From the NCBI GenBank assembly GCA_009192285.1, contig WBVU01000010.1:1300111-1364110 (forward strand): a stretch of DNA of 64,000 nucleotides, read 5' to 3'. This document shows, one piece after another, positions 1-12,369 of this stretch; the first letter of the stretch is position 1; each line of letters starts with the position of its first letter. The notes under the pieces are model-generated. The model was not told the DNA's origin. It ran no database searches and worked only from the letters and a program-made list of their open reading frames with translations. This stretch comes from Morchella semilibera. Its lineage: Eukaryota; Ascomycota; Pezizomycetes; Pezizales; Morchellaceae. The translations under genes and the position numbers were made by a program.

Positions 1-955
1 TCCGAATGATTATTGTTGAAATACAAGGCCTCTGGCTGTTGTTTCTGGCTGATTCTTGTGTGTTATATAAGAAATGGTTTTTTTATGAGGTTTTACTTCG
101 TGACGATGATCTATAGCCAGCTGCAGGCGCTGGGCGTAAGAGACATTCGCGAAATCTCTCTCATGCATGGAGGTCATGTGATCGTCAACTTTTGCTGTAA
201 AATATGTACATATGCCCGGGTAAGTCGTCGCATTACCTTGCATCAAAAAAAAAGAAAGAAAAAAAAGCCAGATCGAACTGGTTTGGAATATTCCTATTGT
301 ACTCATAGTGCCAGAATTGAAATTCCGCCGATCAACCCCAATTAAGTATCATTTGGTGGTAGAACATTACAAGTAAGCGGCATTTTAATTTTGGCAGAGT
401 GAGTACTATAGGGATACATGCACAAAAGGATCTCATGCCTTGGTTACTTGAGTGTTTATATATTTGTTAAAGTGTAGGTGGAATATGCGAGGTATTATAA
501 GTTTGTGCAGGGGCACAGTGAACCAATCAGCCAACAAATTAGGGGATAGCCTACGGGCTGAGCACAGTTAGTGAATCAAACAAAACCAAAATTAAAAGAG
601 AAGTATGCTTATTGAAGCGAGTGATATGTTATGACTCGTAGAAACATTGAATTGAACTTATTTAACCGACTTAGATTTAGATAACCACTTTTTTTTGTAA
701 ACTCCTACCATAACCCGATTTACTTTTCAGAGGAATACATTTAAATGTACTTTTGTCATCATACTAATTCATGATCGGATCGTAAATGAGACAATTATCT
801 AAACACAAATAACGAACTAAGAGACAATAGGGGGGTGGGGGTGGGGGATAGAATATAATAAGAGGGAAACTGGGTTTAGGTCCCTCAGAAGTGCTTTCGT
901 TAGGAAAAGAAGAAAAAAAGCCGTATTAATGTTCCTCCACAATCAAACTTTTATT
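1..955. other. Non-coding stretch downstream of the importin gene
   Basis: No convincing gene is seen. Two overlapping short open frames on opposite strands (about 13-345) have neither family motifs nor plausible composition. The stretch contains A/T-rich runs and a G-rich run near 830-850. The part next to 955 is presumably the 3' untranslated region of the importin gene. Confidence 0.6.
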
Positions 956-3900
956 TTATTGATGCCCATTGACTGGCATGCCGACAGTTGCAGCCATAGC
1001 ATCAGCAGCCAACTTTTTTGCCTCAGCTTCGTGAACCACTCCCTTGATCACATTTTGTTCTTCTGGGCTCAGGCCCTTTGTAAGCCCTTCATAGATCTGA
1101 GGCTGCTGCTGTTGCAGTCCTGTAAAACAATCAGCAAAGGAAAGATCATCCAACTTAAGATGATGTTAAATACCTAACAGTGCGTTCCTGAACAATTGGT
1201 AGGGTTCAATATTGTCCAAAGGAGTCTCCAAGAGAGTCTCCTCCTCAAGATCATCATCATCATCATCCCAATTAGCAGATAAAACACCCCGAGCAGATGC
1301 TTCATTGTTCAAAAACTCCATATATGCACTGCTCTCATCTGGGATGTCAAGCTCATCGGCTAAGAGTTTTTTTATCAGCGAATTACTCGGGAGGATTGAA
1401 CATTAAAGAAGCGTACCATCCTCACCCTCCTTGCCCCATGCTGCCTCGCCTTCCCACTCGTTATCGCTGTCAGTTCCGTAAGAATCATCAAGTGTCAGAC
1501 CCTCTTTCTGAATTTCCTCACGGTTCTTCATAGCCAAGGGCAGCGTCTGAAAGAGTGGTACGATCCCCTGCATCAGCTTCGGCCATCCAGGCTGGATACT
1601 CTGAGGAATCTGGTCTGGCGTAAGTTGGATCAACGCCACAATTGCCACAATAGAAAGCTTCTTGTCGTGGACCCTATTAAAGTGCTCAATATTGGAAAAC
1701 CAGAGGCTGAAGAACTTATTTGTCCAACCGTTCCTCTCGAGAATCTGTAAGGTAGCTGCAGGATTGTAGTAAATACAGTTAATAACCATTTCCATCAAAT
1801 GGATACGATATGATTTGATCTCGTTAGGTGCTGTAAGGCATTGCATGGCAATCTCAACAAATTGAGGCAAGTATTGGTCAGCATGCCCCCGAAGATTTAG
1901 CATAACAGCCTCAGCCAGCTTGCACCCGCAAATGCGGTCCATGGCCCCTAGACGCTCGTTCGTAAAGATCTGGAAGTTTGTTAGAAGCGATAAATACTAG
2001 TTTAGTGGGATTGATTACAGTTGAAATAATGTCGAACATTGCTGCTAAGTATGTAGGGTTTTGGATTAACATGTCGGAGCCATAGGAGATGTAGTTATCT
2101 AACGCGGGAAGCATCTCTTCAATGTATATTTCCGCACGGTCCTTGAAAGACTTGTGAATAAGCTCAAACACAGCCCACATGGTCCCTGATATTGCCTTAG
2201 CAGAGAAAGTGCAGCTGTCAATGATCTCAAAGACTTCGTTGTACAAGTCTGTTTGTTTCTTAGTAAAGGAGCCTGAGATAAAGGTCTTTTTGCACCTACC
2301 AAACAATTTATGCTCCAGGGTGACAGTGATAACCGGGACAAGTACTTGCTCTAGTTGCAGAAGGACCCCGGGAGAGCTCTCTAAAGTCAAAATTAGGGTC
2401 CCGATAGTTTGCAATACCCCAAGAGCTGTGATGCTCTTGTCATCCAGATAGTTATCAACATCGTCATCAATAGAGTTAGCACCCTTATCAATGACATCTT
2501 GGATGATCCTAAGATAAGTATCCCTCTAAATGTTGTCAGACTTAGTAGCACAAAATAGAAGATGTGGTACCCACCAGTTGCTCCGTGAGCTGTACTGCAA
2601 ATGGTGTCAATTCTGAAGCAAAAACCTCAACAAACTCTTCCATAACATTGGAAAGTGCATCCACATCGACCTCATTAGCAAGCTGCAATAGTTTCTGCAT
2701 GATATCCGCAATGCTTTGTTGCATGGACGTACGAATGAAATCGTGCCGAATTAAAGGTTGTAAGGCCAACGCAGCTTCAACCCGTACAGGGAGTTCAGCG
2801 TCGTTGAGACATTGTAAGATGTTCTGGTAGATCACAACAACATTCTGAAAAGACAATTAGATCGGTATAGATCACTTGTGTAGATTGAACTTACATTCTC
2901 ATCCCTAAAATCAAGGTCGGAAAATTTCTCTAACACGTCGCACGCACGAGCTCGGAGAAATCCATGGCGGCTTCTAAATTCTGGGAAAACATGACGAACG
3001 AAGAAATATTCCACCTGATCGGCAATTGGACTGCCCTTTCCAAGAATAATGGTAGACAAGGTCCCAATCATTCTTAAGGCACCTTCCTTTTCCCTGTAGT
3101 TCTTCTGTTCTTCTGGAGCTGCCTCATATCGATTGACCACCTCATTGATGAACTTAAGAACTGTAAATGTCTGCTTTCGGCGGGCCTTGCTAAGCGTGTT
3201 CAAGAAATTTGTGGCAGCAACATCTGGAGCTGATATTTCCTCGTATAAGTTGATTTTGCGGTTCAAGTATTCACCTGGGTCTGATTCGAAGGTCTCCAGG
3301 TCTTCGTCTGTTTGGCAAAGTAAGGGGAAGAGGACATGAGAGATTAAGTTCTCGACATGCGGGCTCAGGTGCTTCCATGTTGCTGATGGTTTGATGCTTT
3401 AAAGACTACTTAGCTCGTTTCTTTATTTCTGTTAAAGGGAACAAACCACTCATCCATAAAAGTAATAGTGCATGAAAGGCAGATCTTGCTCAACCATGCC
3501 TGTTTTGAAACCCACAACTCAATCTGCTGGAGGTATGCCTTGAGAATTTCTGGTGCAAAATGTTGGATAAAATGCTTAGAGAACTTCTCATAATTCTCCG
3601 AATTATTTGTGGTGATGCTTGTAGGATTCCCATATCTTTCAAAAATGAGAAAGGGATTTGGCAAAAAAAAAAAAAGAAAGGAAAAAAGAAGTGGAAACAC
3701 AAGGGAGAAGAAAAACATACCTCACAAAAAGCCTATTAAGATTTGAGTAGGCCCACTTTTTGGCCTTCCACCATGGATGAGCCTCTCGATCTTCAATATC
3801 TTCAGGCATAGACTCTGGCGGTGCTTGTTTCCCTACAACTTTGATAAATAAAGTTGCCCACGGGACAATTGAGGATTCCTCTCGAAGATGGGCCGCCAAC

Positions 3901-4752
3901 TCAAACTATTCGCTCTAGTCATTAGACTTATACTAACTATTTCTCTAACAGGGGTTCAAAACTCACATATACAGCATGCTTGTATGTCTTAATAATCATT
4001 TTAAGCATGTCACCTGCATCAGTGCTAGTCTCGTCCACCAACCTGTTTCCGATGGCCAAAAGTGTGGGGAACGTCGCTTGGGTGACGCGATCTAACTCTT
4101 CTCTCTTGTCGTTGGCTTGCTTGAATCTGTATACGCGACAAAGCGAGAGCAAGCATTGCACACCCGCAAATACCGACTGGATATCATTTGAACCAAGGAG
4201 CTGCAGGGTAATGTCCATATAACCAGGCCACTTTTCGGGGAAGTCATAATGAAGGACTTTTCCAATCAACGGCATAAGCTGTTGTCGTATCGGCGAGGCT
4301 GCCGAAGCAAGGGTTGGCACGAGCCGTTCCCGGAATGCTACCTTCTCATCCTCAGAGATGGGCACGTTTTTCGGGAAATCTTCGTTGAATTCCCAGGACC
4401 TGATAACTTTATTTTTGAGGTACAAAACAGCTATCGGGGGTAAACAAAGTGGTCGTCAGCTAAACTACTAGGAATAGGTGCATATTCGGAGAAGAAGGTT
4501 TGAGTTTTGGTGCGATACCAGAAAGGCGAACCTGCGGTTCAGGATCTGCCGCTACAATATCGAGAAGTGCACCGATAAAGCCAGGCGTTGCTTCCGCCTG
4601 GAGGTTTCGTGTTAGTAAAGAGGAAAACTTCCTATTGTAGAGAAGTAAAGGTGATCAAGAACCTGCTTCAGCTGCATCTCGGCTGCTCGTCGAGTATCTG
4701 CATTTGTATCTAACGCTGCCAGTGTACATCCACGGAGAGCTGCGAGATCCAT
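956..4752 (-). CDS. nmd5: Importin-7/8-type karyopherin (Nmd5/Sxm1 family)
   Basis: Nuclear import receptor of the importin-beta superfamily. The family carries ribosomal proteins, histones and other cargo into the nucleus under RanGTP control. The start at 4752 gives [20 protein letters not shown], followed by the importin-beta N-terminal repeat ([14 protein letters not shown], then [16 protein letters not shown]), which fits the family start. HEAT-type helices continue to the C-terminus, which ends in [12 protein letters not shown]. The coding region is broken by about ten short introns. The first exons are about 4663-4752, 4519-4597 and 3967-4430, and the next begins at 3905. The estimated length of about 1030 residues suits Nmd5 (about 1050). 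An acidic stretch near the C-terminus (about 1230-1290) is typical of importin-7/8. Whether this is the orthologue of yeast Nmd5 or Sxm1 cannot be decided by eye. It lies head-to-tail behind SKI2 on the same strand. Confidence 0.88.
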
Positions 4753-5581
4753 GGCGTTTCCCTGATATCTTGTGTAGGGCAGAGTGGTGGGTTGTTTAGG
4801 GAGATGAGAAACAAGATTGGCTTATTGCGAGGAAAAAGATTTTCGAACGAAGGCCAGGGCGGGTGGGGGAGGTAAAGCCCAAGAGAAGATGGCACTTACT
4901 CGAAAGTGTGCAGAGAAGCGGCGGGGATGTGAAGAGAGGGGCAGTGGAGGGGCGAGGGGCACTCAAAGAAACCTCTTGAAGAAAAAAAGAGAGAGAGAGA
5001 GCGGAAAAATGGTAAAAAAAGAAAGAAAAAAGATTGAGTGAAAAAGAAAAATACAAGCTAGTGATAAGTAGTGCTCGATAGGATATGTGTAGTGTGCGAC
5101 TAGCTAACGACCTTGTCAAGTGGAAAGGGAGTGGAGTAGGGTTGAGAAGCATCTTCTGATTATTTAAGAACGCTAGCCTCAAACCCTACATCAATTACAT
5201 GTACTGAAGTCCATCAAGCTCTACTCCTGTCGCTACCCAACACGGCCGTCTCTGAATTAGGCATGTTACAGAGAATATTTCTTTACCATGCCATGCTATG
5301 CCGGCAACCACTTCTTTCTTTTCTTCCTTTATGTCTACTCTAGCGGCTTCGCGGGGTAAAAAAAAAAAAAAATGAGCCTCCTGCATCGGGAACCTACACC
5401 AACACGATCTAAGCCTTGGCAAGATGGTACCTCAACATAAAACAGCATGTACTGAAGATGTTTTCTTTCCAACTTTAGTACGAAATTATGCATAATTCCT
5501 AATGTATAGCGAATGATACATGTTCTGATTTCCCTGCATGCCAAAAAAAAATGCTGCATATTTACTAGATTAAACATGTAG
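4753..5581. promoter_or_regulatory. Importin upstream region with a pyrimidine tract
   Basis: About 830 bp between the importin start and the SKI2 stop. On the minus (importin coding) strand there is a long C/T-rich tract at about 4900-5050, a common core-promoter feature of housekeeping genes in filamentous fungi. One TACATGTA octamer lies near 5198. Short open frames here look like chance. Confidence 0.45.
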
Positions 5582-8500
5582 TTAGCATTGTCTGTGGATT
5601 AGTGATATTTGAATATACAGATGGGTACTGACCAGATACAGCGAAGCGCAATGGCAAACGTCCCTCTTGATTAACTCCTGACACTCCTGCATCTTTGCGA
5701 AAAGTGAAGGATCACCTATTATTCTCGCCGAGTTTTTGACCTCTCTACAAGTCTCGTCTAATCTAGTTATTACTCTAACGATTGTTCCCTCCAGGACATC
5801 TGTAAGCTCAGTAATTTGGTTGAAAGACATTCCTTTCGCCCATTCATAAACTACCTCCATGAGAGCGAAACGCGGTCTTGCCTCAAAGTCATCACTCTCG
5901 GCGTTTATCAGTACCTGGTGTTGTATCTGAATCGAGTTGACTTTTCTCGCAATTTCGATTATCCTGGCTTTGCCCTTTTCGAGCTTTGGTGTGATTGTTG
6001 GGACAACGTCTGTTTTTTCGCTGAATACGAAGGCTGAAAGAAGTGCGACAATTTCTTCAGGTTCGTATTCTGCAAGAACGTTTTCCAGTACCAATTCTGT
6101 CAAAACAAGCTCACTTGTTGAGTTGACCTTCGAGAAACACTGTTAGCACTAGTCCGGATATCCAGACAGAAGGAGAAGAAGGAACCAATTTACTTCACAA
6201 GCTACTCGTCCCTTCAGTAAGACATTTTGGTTTTCATCAATAAATCCCAGTTCCTTTAGCACTGAGACCCGCTGCCCGTAGTCGGGTAGTAGCTGTAAAT
6301 TCTGGTCAGAGATCAGTTGTTTCAGCTTGGAGATATTATCCTGGAGCAAAAACTCTTCGTGCCGCATAGCAAACTAAAATTTATTAGTAAAACCCGTACC
6401 TGAACCCCAGAGGAATACTGACGTGGGTAATAAAGTTGGGACATGAAAGGCATGTGCAGTTCAATATCGTTGCGGTTTCCTGTTGCTTCGATTGATAAAG
6501 TTCAATAAAAGTCATATCATTGATCTTGCTCCAATCGCCTTCGGCCCATTCTGGCTTTTTCCAATCCCCGGCAAATTCTAAAAGTTGTGCCTGTAACTCC
6601 GCGATCGCTAACTTGTCTCCGCGACGAGCTGCTTGGAAATCAAACTTTATTATAGTTCTCGAAATCCACTCAATGCTGAATACCGGAATTGTAAACTCCC
6701 TAAGTTTCCACTCTTTTTTGGGAGTATCCGGCAAATCCAAAGAGGAGCATGCTGGAAACGGAACCAAATCACCTATTATATGTAAGTAATTTAATTTATA
6801 AAGTATATTAGGGGCTTGGTTGCGCAGCCTACTGGATAGTTTTTTATTTGTGTCGGGTTTGAGCCATAATACCTGGAGCAGGGGGCGGGAGCCTTGAAGT
6901 ATGCCATCGTTTAGAAGTACGCCAACAGTCCTGGGGCCATTCTAAGAAACTCAGTGAATATTGTACCATTCAGATAGCTGGGAGAGCAAACCTCTTCTTG
7001 TATGACAACTAGTCGTCCAGGAGCGAACAACCGTCTACCATGAATAGTAGCCAATGATCTTAGTAACACATCTCCCGATAAAACCTTTAGTCTAATGCAA
7101 GCATTGTGGCAAGCCTCAAGATCAACGCTACAAATGTCACAGTCCTCCTTTTTCAATTTTTTCAAACCTTCTTCAGACAAAGCAACCTGCCGTTCATGTT
7201 CAGGCATCATCGTTTGTGTGGTGTTCTCACTGAAGCTTCGCTTAATCATTTCCTCTATCTTTAAAGCTTCAACACGAAGAAGATTGAGGATCATGTTGTA
7301 TGTCAAGCGGAATTGACTTTGCAATTTCGTTGGGTCACCGAGGATCATGTGGTTTAGTGTAGGATACTACAGGAGATCAGTATAAGTCGTCCCACCAGGA
7401 CCTCTGTAGACTTACAGCTGGCGCTTCGTCCATTGGAGAAACAATAATAACAGTGCCCTGGGGGTCCAACCCTCGACGACCAGCTCGACCAGCCATCTGA
7501 ATATATTCCCCAGGAAGAAGATCGCGGAATTGCTTCCCATCATGTTTCCGGTATCCCGAAAATACAACAGTACGTGTAGGAAGGTTGAGACCCATGGCAA
7601 ATGTTTCAGTCGCAAACAATACTTTGACTAATGTTTTTGCGAATAGAATTTCAACAATTTCCTTAACGATTGGCAATAATCCACCATGATGGACAGCTAG
7701 TCCCCGAGCCAAAAGTTCTCTCATCCTCCTGATTTGTGGTAGTTGCCGATCCTCAGGCTTCAATCTTGCAATACTCTTCTCGATTATCATGTGGATAGCA
7801 CTTTTCTCGGTTTGATTGCAGTAGTCGATGTTGCTCAAGGCATCAGCATTCTCCTCACATCTCCTTTTCGAGAAAACGAAGATACAGGCTGGTAAAAGCT
7901 CCTCTTTTTTTAAATGTTGCACGAGATGAACCCAGATGTTTTTGTCTTGAGCAGCGGTATTACGACCTCCTCTCCCGCCTCTAGTGACGGTTCCGCTACT
8001 TTGGCCGCGTTGCTGAGCTCCTCCGCGGCCCCCACGCGGATTTGGGCCTCCACGCTGGTTGGGGCCTCCCCGTTGGTTTGAGCCTCTACGCTGATTGCCA
8101 CCTCCCTGCTGATTAACTGTGGCTACTTGAGCCGGTGGTGGATCCTTCTTCCTCGACAGTGCATTATTCGCATCTTTCCAACCTTGCATAAGGAATTTCT
8201 TGTCGGCGCTGACAATTTTATACATCGCTTTATTAGCCCAAAGGTAATGCTCTAGGGGTACCGGCCTTTTTGGTGTTGAAATAACGTAAATATCCTTTTT
8301 TTTCGTTCTACCAACCCAGCTTGCGAACTCCTTGGTATTTGGAACAGTTGCGGAGAGTAAAATTAGATTTACATGGTCGGGGAGCATTATTATTACCTCC
8401 TCCCAAACCACGCCCCTCTGCCATCATAATTAGTCTTGATAAATACGAAGAAGAATGTTTAGTTCCGCATACCTCAAGGTCGTTGACATAATGGACCTCG

Positions 8501-9970
8501 TCAAATATTACAAACTCAACGTCCCTTATTATATCTGCGCCCCTGTACAACATGCTTCTCAAGATCTCGGTGGTCATAATCAAACAGCTTGCCTCTGGAT
8601 TGATTTGAACATCACCGGTTAAGATTCCAACATCATCAAAAACTTTTCTGAAGTCCCGAAATTTCTGATTACTCAAGGCCTTAATGGGTGAAGTATATAT
8701 AGCCCTATTAGGTTGATAGAGATTAGCCTAAAAATCACCTCACAAGAAAACAAGTTGAGAATACTTACTTCGTCATATGTTTTGTAGCAAGAGCAATTGC
8801 ATACTCGGCAACAACTGTCTTCCCCGCCGATGTGTGTGCGGCAACGAAGACCGAATCACCATTTTCTAGATGATAAACAGCCTCTTTTTGAAAGGTGTCT
8901 AACTCAAACGGCCACTGTGCAAAGTTAGCTTGTGAATAAATTCTATAGAGGTTTTTACATACTTCTTTTGCCATATTTGGTACAAGTTCGTGGAAATTGG
9001 TGATTTCCTTGTTCACATCGACCATGTGTGCCCATTCTTTAGTCTTTGGCCTTGTCACAGCCAAGGGTAAGTTTCCTTTTGGTGCAAGCATTGGAAACTA
9101 TCACTAGGGTTAGAATGATTAAATTATGGTTTAGGGTGGGAGTTATACTTCAATTGGCAGCAAATCATCGATAATGTCCAACTCCGCTAAACGTCTCTCG
9201 GCTTTCGTTATACCAACACCCCCGGTCTCTTCTTCACGCTTTCTTTTTGGAGCAACATCGCCAAATTTGAAGCTCTCTTCTTCCACGTCCATTTTTTCCT
9301 CTACATCATCCGCATCCTCCGCATCACCATTACCCCCATCGATACCTTTTCTGAGCCTAAGGCCCCTAGACATTCCTGGCGCAACTTTCAGTAATCCATC
9401 CTTACCAATTCTTTCTTCTACCAATAACTCTTGCAATTCCAACTCCTCGGGCCTTTCATTGGCAGTTCCAATATCAATACCCCCGGGGCTGAACGGAAAG
9501 AAGCCAGCTTTGCCTCTCACAAAGTCGGCTTTAGAAGCAGGTTTACGCAGAAGAGATGTAGAATTTTTAGCAGTGATTGAGTGGGCTGGGACAGTAACTT
9601 CTTTGTATCCTGTTACCCGTCCCTCGAGGCCTTCACGGGTAAATCGAATGATATTTCGGGACATTGTTGGGGCAAGTCCCATAAAAGAGATATAATTGGG
9701 AGGGTCATCCCAAGGTCTACGGTTTGTTAGTACATTTGTGAGGGTTGAAAAGGAAACTTACTGCTGAAGCTGATTCAGCCATTTTGAAGAGAATGTATGG
9801 GAAGGCGCTAGGAAATCCGTTTGAGCTTGCTTGTGTAGCTCGTCATCGTCAGGTCTAACTCTCTTGCGGGGTTGGCGTTCATCAAGAATGCTATCAATCC
9901 AACCATCATCTTCCAAGGCTAACGAGGACAATGTTTGTATAGCATCAATTAGGGTAGTTGTAGATGACAT
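5582..9970 (-). CDS. SKI2: Ski2-type DExH-box RNA helicase
   Basis: Helicase of the cytoplasmic Ski complex, which unwinds and feeds mRNA to the exosome for 3'-5' decay. Visible in order: the N-terminal Ski3/Ski8-contact region ([29 protein letters not shown]), Walker A ([15 protein letters not shown], about 8800), the DEVH box ([11 protein letters not shown], about 8490), motif III (LLSATVPN), an RGG/QRGG-rich insert (about 7960-8110), RecA2 motifs ([22 protein letters not shown]), the arch/winged-helix region ([20 protein letters not shown]) and the C-terminal DSHCT domain ending in [13 protein letters not shown]. The first ATG of the open frame is at 10048, but yeast Ski2 resembles the protein from the ATG at 9970 ([19 protein letters not shown]), which is preferred. 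About ten short introns leave roughly 1230 residues. The last codons are uncertain: the frame reads to TAA at 5582, while a GT...AG intron right after SLYL is also possible. Confidence 0.93.
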
Positions 9971-10048
9971 CACTTCAAAGTATGGTGTTCCAAAACTGTC
10001 TAGCAGAAATGTTGATGTCTGATTATACAAGCCCTCAGGCTGTCGCAT

Positions 10049-10306
10049 ATGTGCTGTGTGGGCTTACGTAACACAATAAGATACCCGTAGGTCAGTCGCA
10101 ACACACCGGATCCTTTGCTGTCCCGTACGAAATCCTGGGGGATTTTATTTTCTTACTGCAAAAACTCGCTATCCCGTACGAGACTCGGTGAATCTTGGCC
10201 ATCCGGTATAACGATGTGTGATCGTATTTACTTACATATGTACTTACATGTACTACTAGGTAAGATGTGCTCCGGTGTCAAGAGTAAGTGAGTAGACACC
10301 GTAGTA
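10049..10306. promoter_or_regulatory. Upstream region of SKI2 with a partial MITE copy
   Basis: No gene is seen. Positions 10275-10304 (GTGTCAAGAGTAAGTGAGTA, continuing to CCGTAG) look like a shortened copy of the element that follows at 10307. The two are joined at the shared TA. A TACATGTA octamer occurs near 10245. Confidence 0.45.
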
Positions 10307-10389
10307 CTACGGTGTGAAGGGTAAGTGAGTAGAACTCGGCGGTGCGGTTTGCGTTGCTACGTTCTACTCACTTACCCTTCACACCGTAG
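10307..10389. mobile_element. MITE-like inverted repeat, TA-flanked (83 bp)
   Basis: The terminal inverted repeats begin CTACGGTGTGAAGGGTAAGT and are 29 bp long with no mismatch seen. They enclose a spacer of about 25 bp. Both ends are flanked by TA (10305-10306 and 10390-10391), the target duplication of Tc1/mariner-type transposition. It is too small to code for anything. Confidence 0.75.
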
Positions 10390-10774
10390 TACATACACTA
10401 CATATAGAGTAGTAGGTACAGCTGTGTCCGGATGTCGCAAACTACGAACCACGAACCATGACCCCGCAACCCCACGATGACCACAAATCCCAGAATCAAA
10501 AGTTATAGGAGTGAGGATAGGAGGAGAGGAGAACTATTGTAACCCTTCCTGATATTTATTATCTAGCTCTATATATGTAGTCTTTTCTTGCTTCGTTCGT
10601 TGGTTCGTTGGTTCGTTCGTTGGTTGCCATGCGCGCGACATCCGGAAAATTATGGGACACGGCTGTACCTTAATATTGCTTTTCGCTTTGATATTACTAA
10701 CTACATGTAATTACTATTTGTCCATACGGTGAAATTAAGTATTGTCTCTCGCGGCCAGTGCGGTTGGGACAATA
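10390..10774. other. Intergenic stretch with a TTCG/TTGG microsatellite
   Basis: No gene is seen. A run of TTCGT/TTGGT units lies at about 10590-10625. One TACATGTA octamer occurs near 10703. Confidence 0.5.
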
Positions 10775-11490
10775 CTTAGGGCCCGTTTGGACAACCTTAG
10801 ATTACTTCTTTGGACTATTGGGCAAATTGGATTATCAAAAAGCGAAAATGATAGTCATAATACATGTAATTATAATCAGTGGATAATCTACATATGGTGC
10901 GGCGCGTCTTAAAGGTGACATGCCGGCATTTTAGCTGGAACAATCTTGGCCACTCCAATTGGCTCTTGAGCCAATTGAAGCCTTATATTCCAGCCATATT
11001 ATGGCTGAGAACTAATCTTGGTGCGGTTGGTGGGTAGGGGGTATAAATGGGTATGAATACTGTTCCACTTCACCAGGATCTGGGCGCTTTTTAGCAATAC
11101 AAACAGGCCAATTTCAAATCTCTAATAACTTTTTAACAAGGGAAAATATCAAAAATCTGTCTGATAGAAGTATTCACCATCACTAGACCTACACTTCTGT
11201 CAGACAGATTTTGAATATCATGTCTTAATAAAAAGTTATTAGCAACGGTATTTGCTGTCACCTTTAAGATGCGCCGCACCATACATGTCCAGATAATGTT
11301 GAAATAGGATTAGGCCTTCAGGATATCTGTGCTGTGTGGGAATAATTACCTCCAGAGGTGATTATTTTCTTGGGATAATCGGGAGTTCCAAATGTTGGAT
11401 TATTCAATTGCACAAACTGCCTAGATAATCCAAAAGTCGATAATCCATCGGATTATCGTAGATTATTGGGTTGTCCGAACGGGCCCCAAG
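10775..11490. mobile_element. GGGCCCGTTTGG-type MITE carrying a nested MITE
   Basis: The outer inverted repeats read GGGCCCGTTTGGACAACC at 10779 and its complement, with one mismatch, ending at 11486. If the ACTT/AAGT flanks belong to the repeat, the ends are 10775 and 11490. No clear target duplication is seen. Without the inner element (10895-11281) the outer one is only about 320 bp. The termini resemble the shorter elements at 20774 and 39429. There is no coding capacity, so it must depend on a transposase elsewhere. Confidence 0.7.
10895..11281. mobile_element. Inner MITE, TGGTGCGGCGC family, copy 1 (387 bp)
   Basis: The terminal repeats TGGTGCGGCGCGTCTTAAAG and the matching complement (one mismatch over about 26 bp) are flanked by TA on both sides (10893-10894 and 11282-11283). 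That pattern indicates Tc1/mariner-type insertion into the older outer MITE. The inner part holds GGTATAAATGGGTAT, which is repeated in copy 2. Confidence 0.82.
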
Positions 11491-11518
11491 TGGTATCCAT
11501 TCCTAGCAGGTGGGAAGG

Positions 11519-11799
11519 GGAGCGGCGCGTTATGATCTCAGCTGGAACAATCTTGGCCACTCCGGCTGGTTCTGAACCAATAGGAGCCTTAGATTCTAGC
11601 AATGTAGGGTATAAATGGGTATAATACTGTTCACTTCACCAAATCTTGGCGCTTTTTAATACAAAAGTGGGCAAACCCAACCCCTTATAACTTTCAACCC
11701 AAAAACCTTCATCATACCTGTATCTACAATTTAGTGTTAGATTTTTGAAAAGTTATAAGCGATGCAATTTGTGTCACCTTTAAGATACGCCGCACCATA
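11519..11799. mobile_element. MITE, TGGTGCGGCGC family, copy 2 (decayed)
   Basis: It has the same family as 10895-11281 in the same orientation. Shared blocks include AGCTGGAACAATCTTGGCCA, the GTATAAATGGGTAT box, GGCGCTTTTTA, and the right end GTCACCTTTAAGATACGCCG with CACCA then TA. The left terminus is shortened (GGAGCGGCGCG, no TA), and the body has many differences, so this copy is older than copy 1. Confidence 0.75.
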
Positions 11800-12369
11800 C
11801 CCAAACTAGGTGAAACTACCACAACACAATTAATTATGATGAGGCAAAAATTTATCCTTTTTACACACTTTTGAATTAGTAAAAAGGAGTACACGCTTAC
11901 CAGCAAAAGAACCAGAAAATGCGGGTGCTGATCCAAAATCATGACAGGGGTTTCGGACTGGGGTGCGACCAACTTCAGTTGTTCACGAAGCCTGAGAGGA
12001 ATTGATAGCAATTTGAATTTGATACAGTAGATACAGATAATAGAGTAAGCGGAGACAGAAAAAAGCGGAAAATAAATCCTCCACCATAACGGCTAACAAT
12101 GGGTGCGACCTCAACAGCTACTAGGGTGCGGTCTTGACAGCTACCAACGAGTGTGACCACCTTCATTCGCAATAACAGCAGCGATTCTCTCAGGCATTGT
12201 ATCAATGAACTTTAGGATTTCCTGTGGGGTAATTGCTGCCCACTCTTGCAAAATAGCAGCTTTCATCTCATCATTACCATTAGGTCTTGGATATCTTGCC
12301 CCCAATCTACCCTTTAACAATCCCCAAATATTTTCAAGTGGATTTAAGTCTGGGGAATTAGCTGGCCAG

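Noticed and set aside
10-345. Overlapping open frames on both strands at the window start
   Set aside because: No family features, low-complexity Lys and Phe runs, and no splice or leader context.
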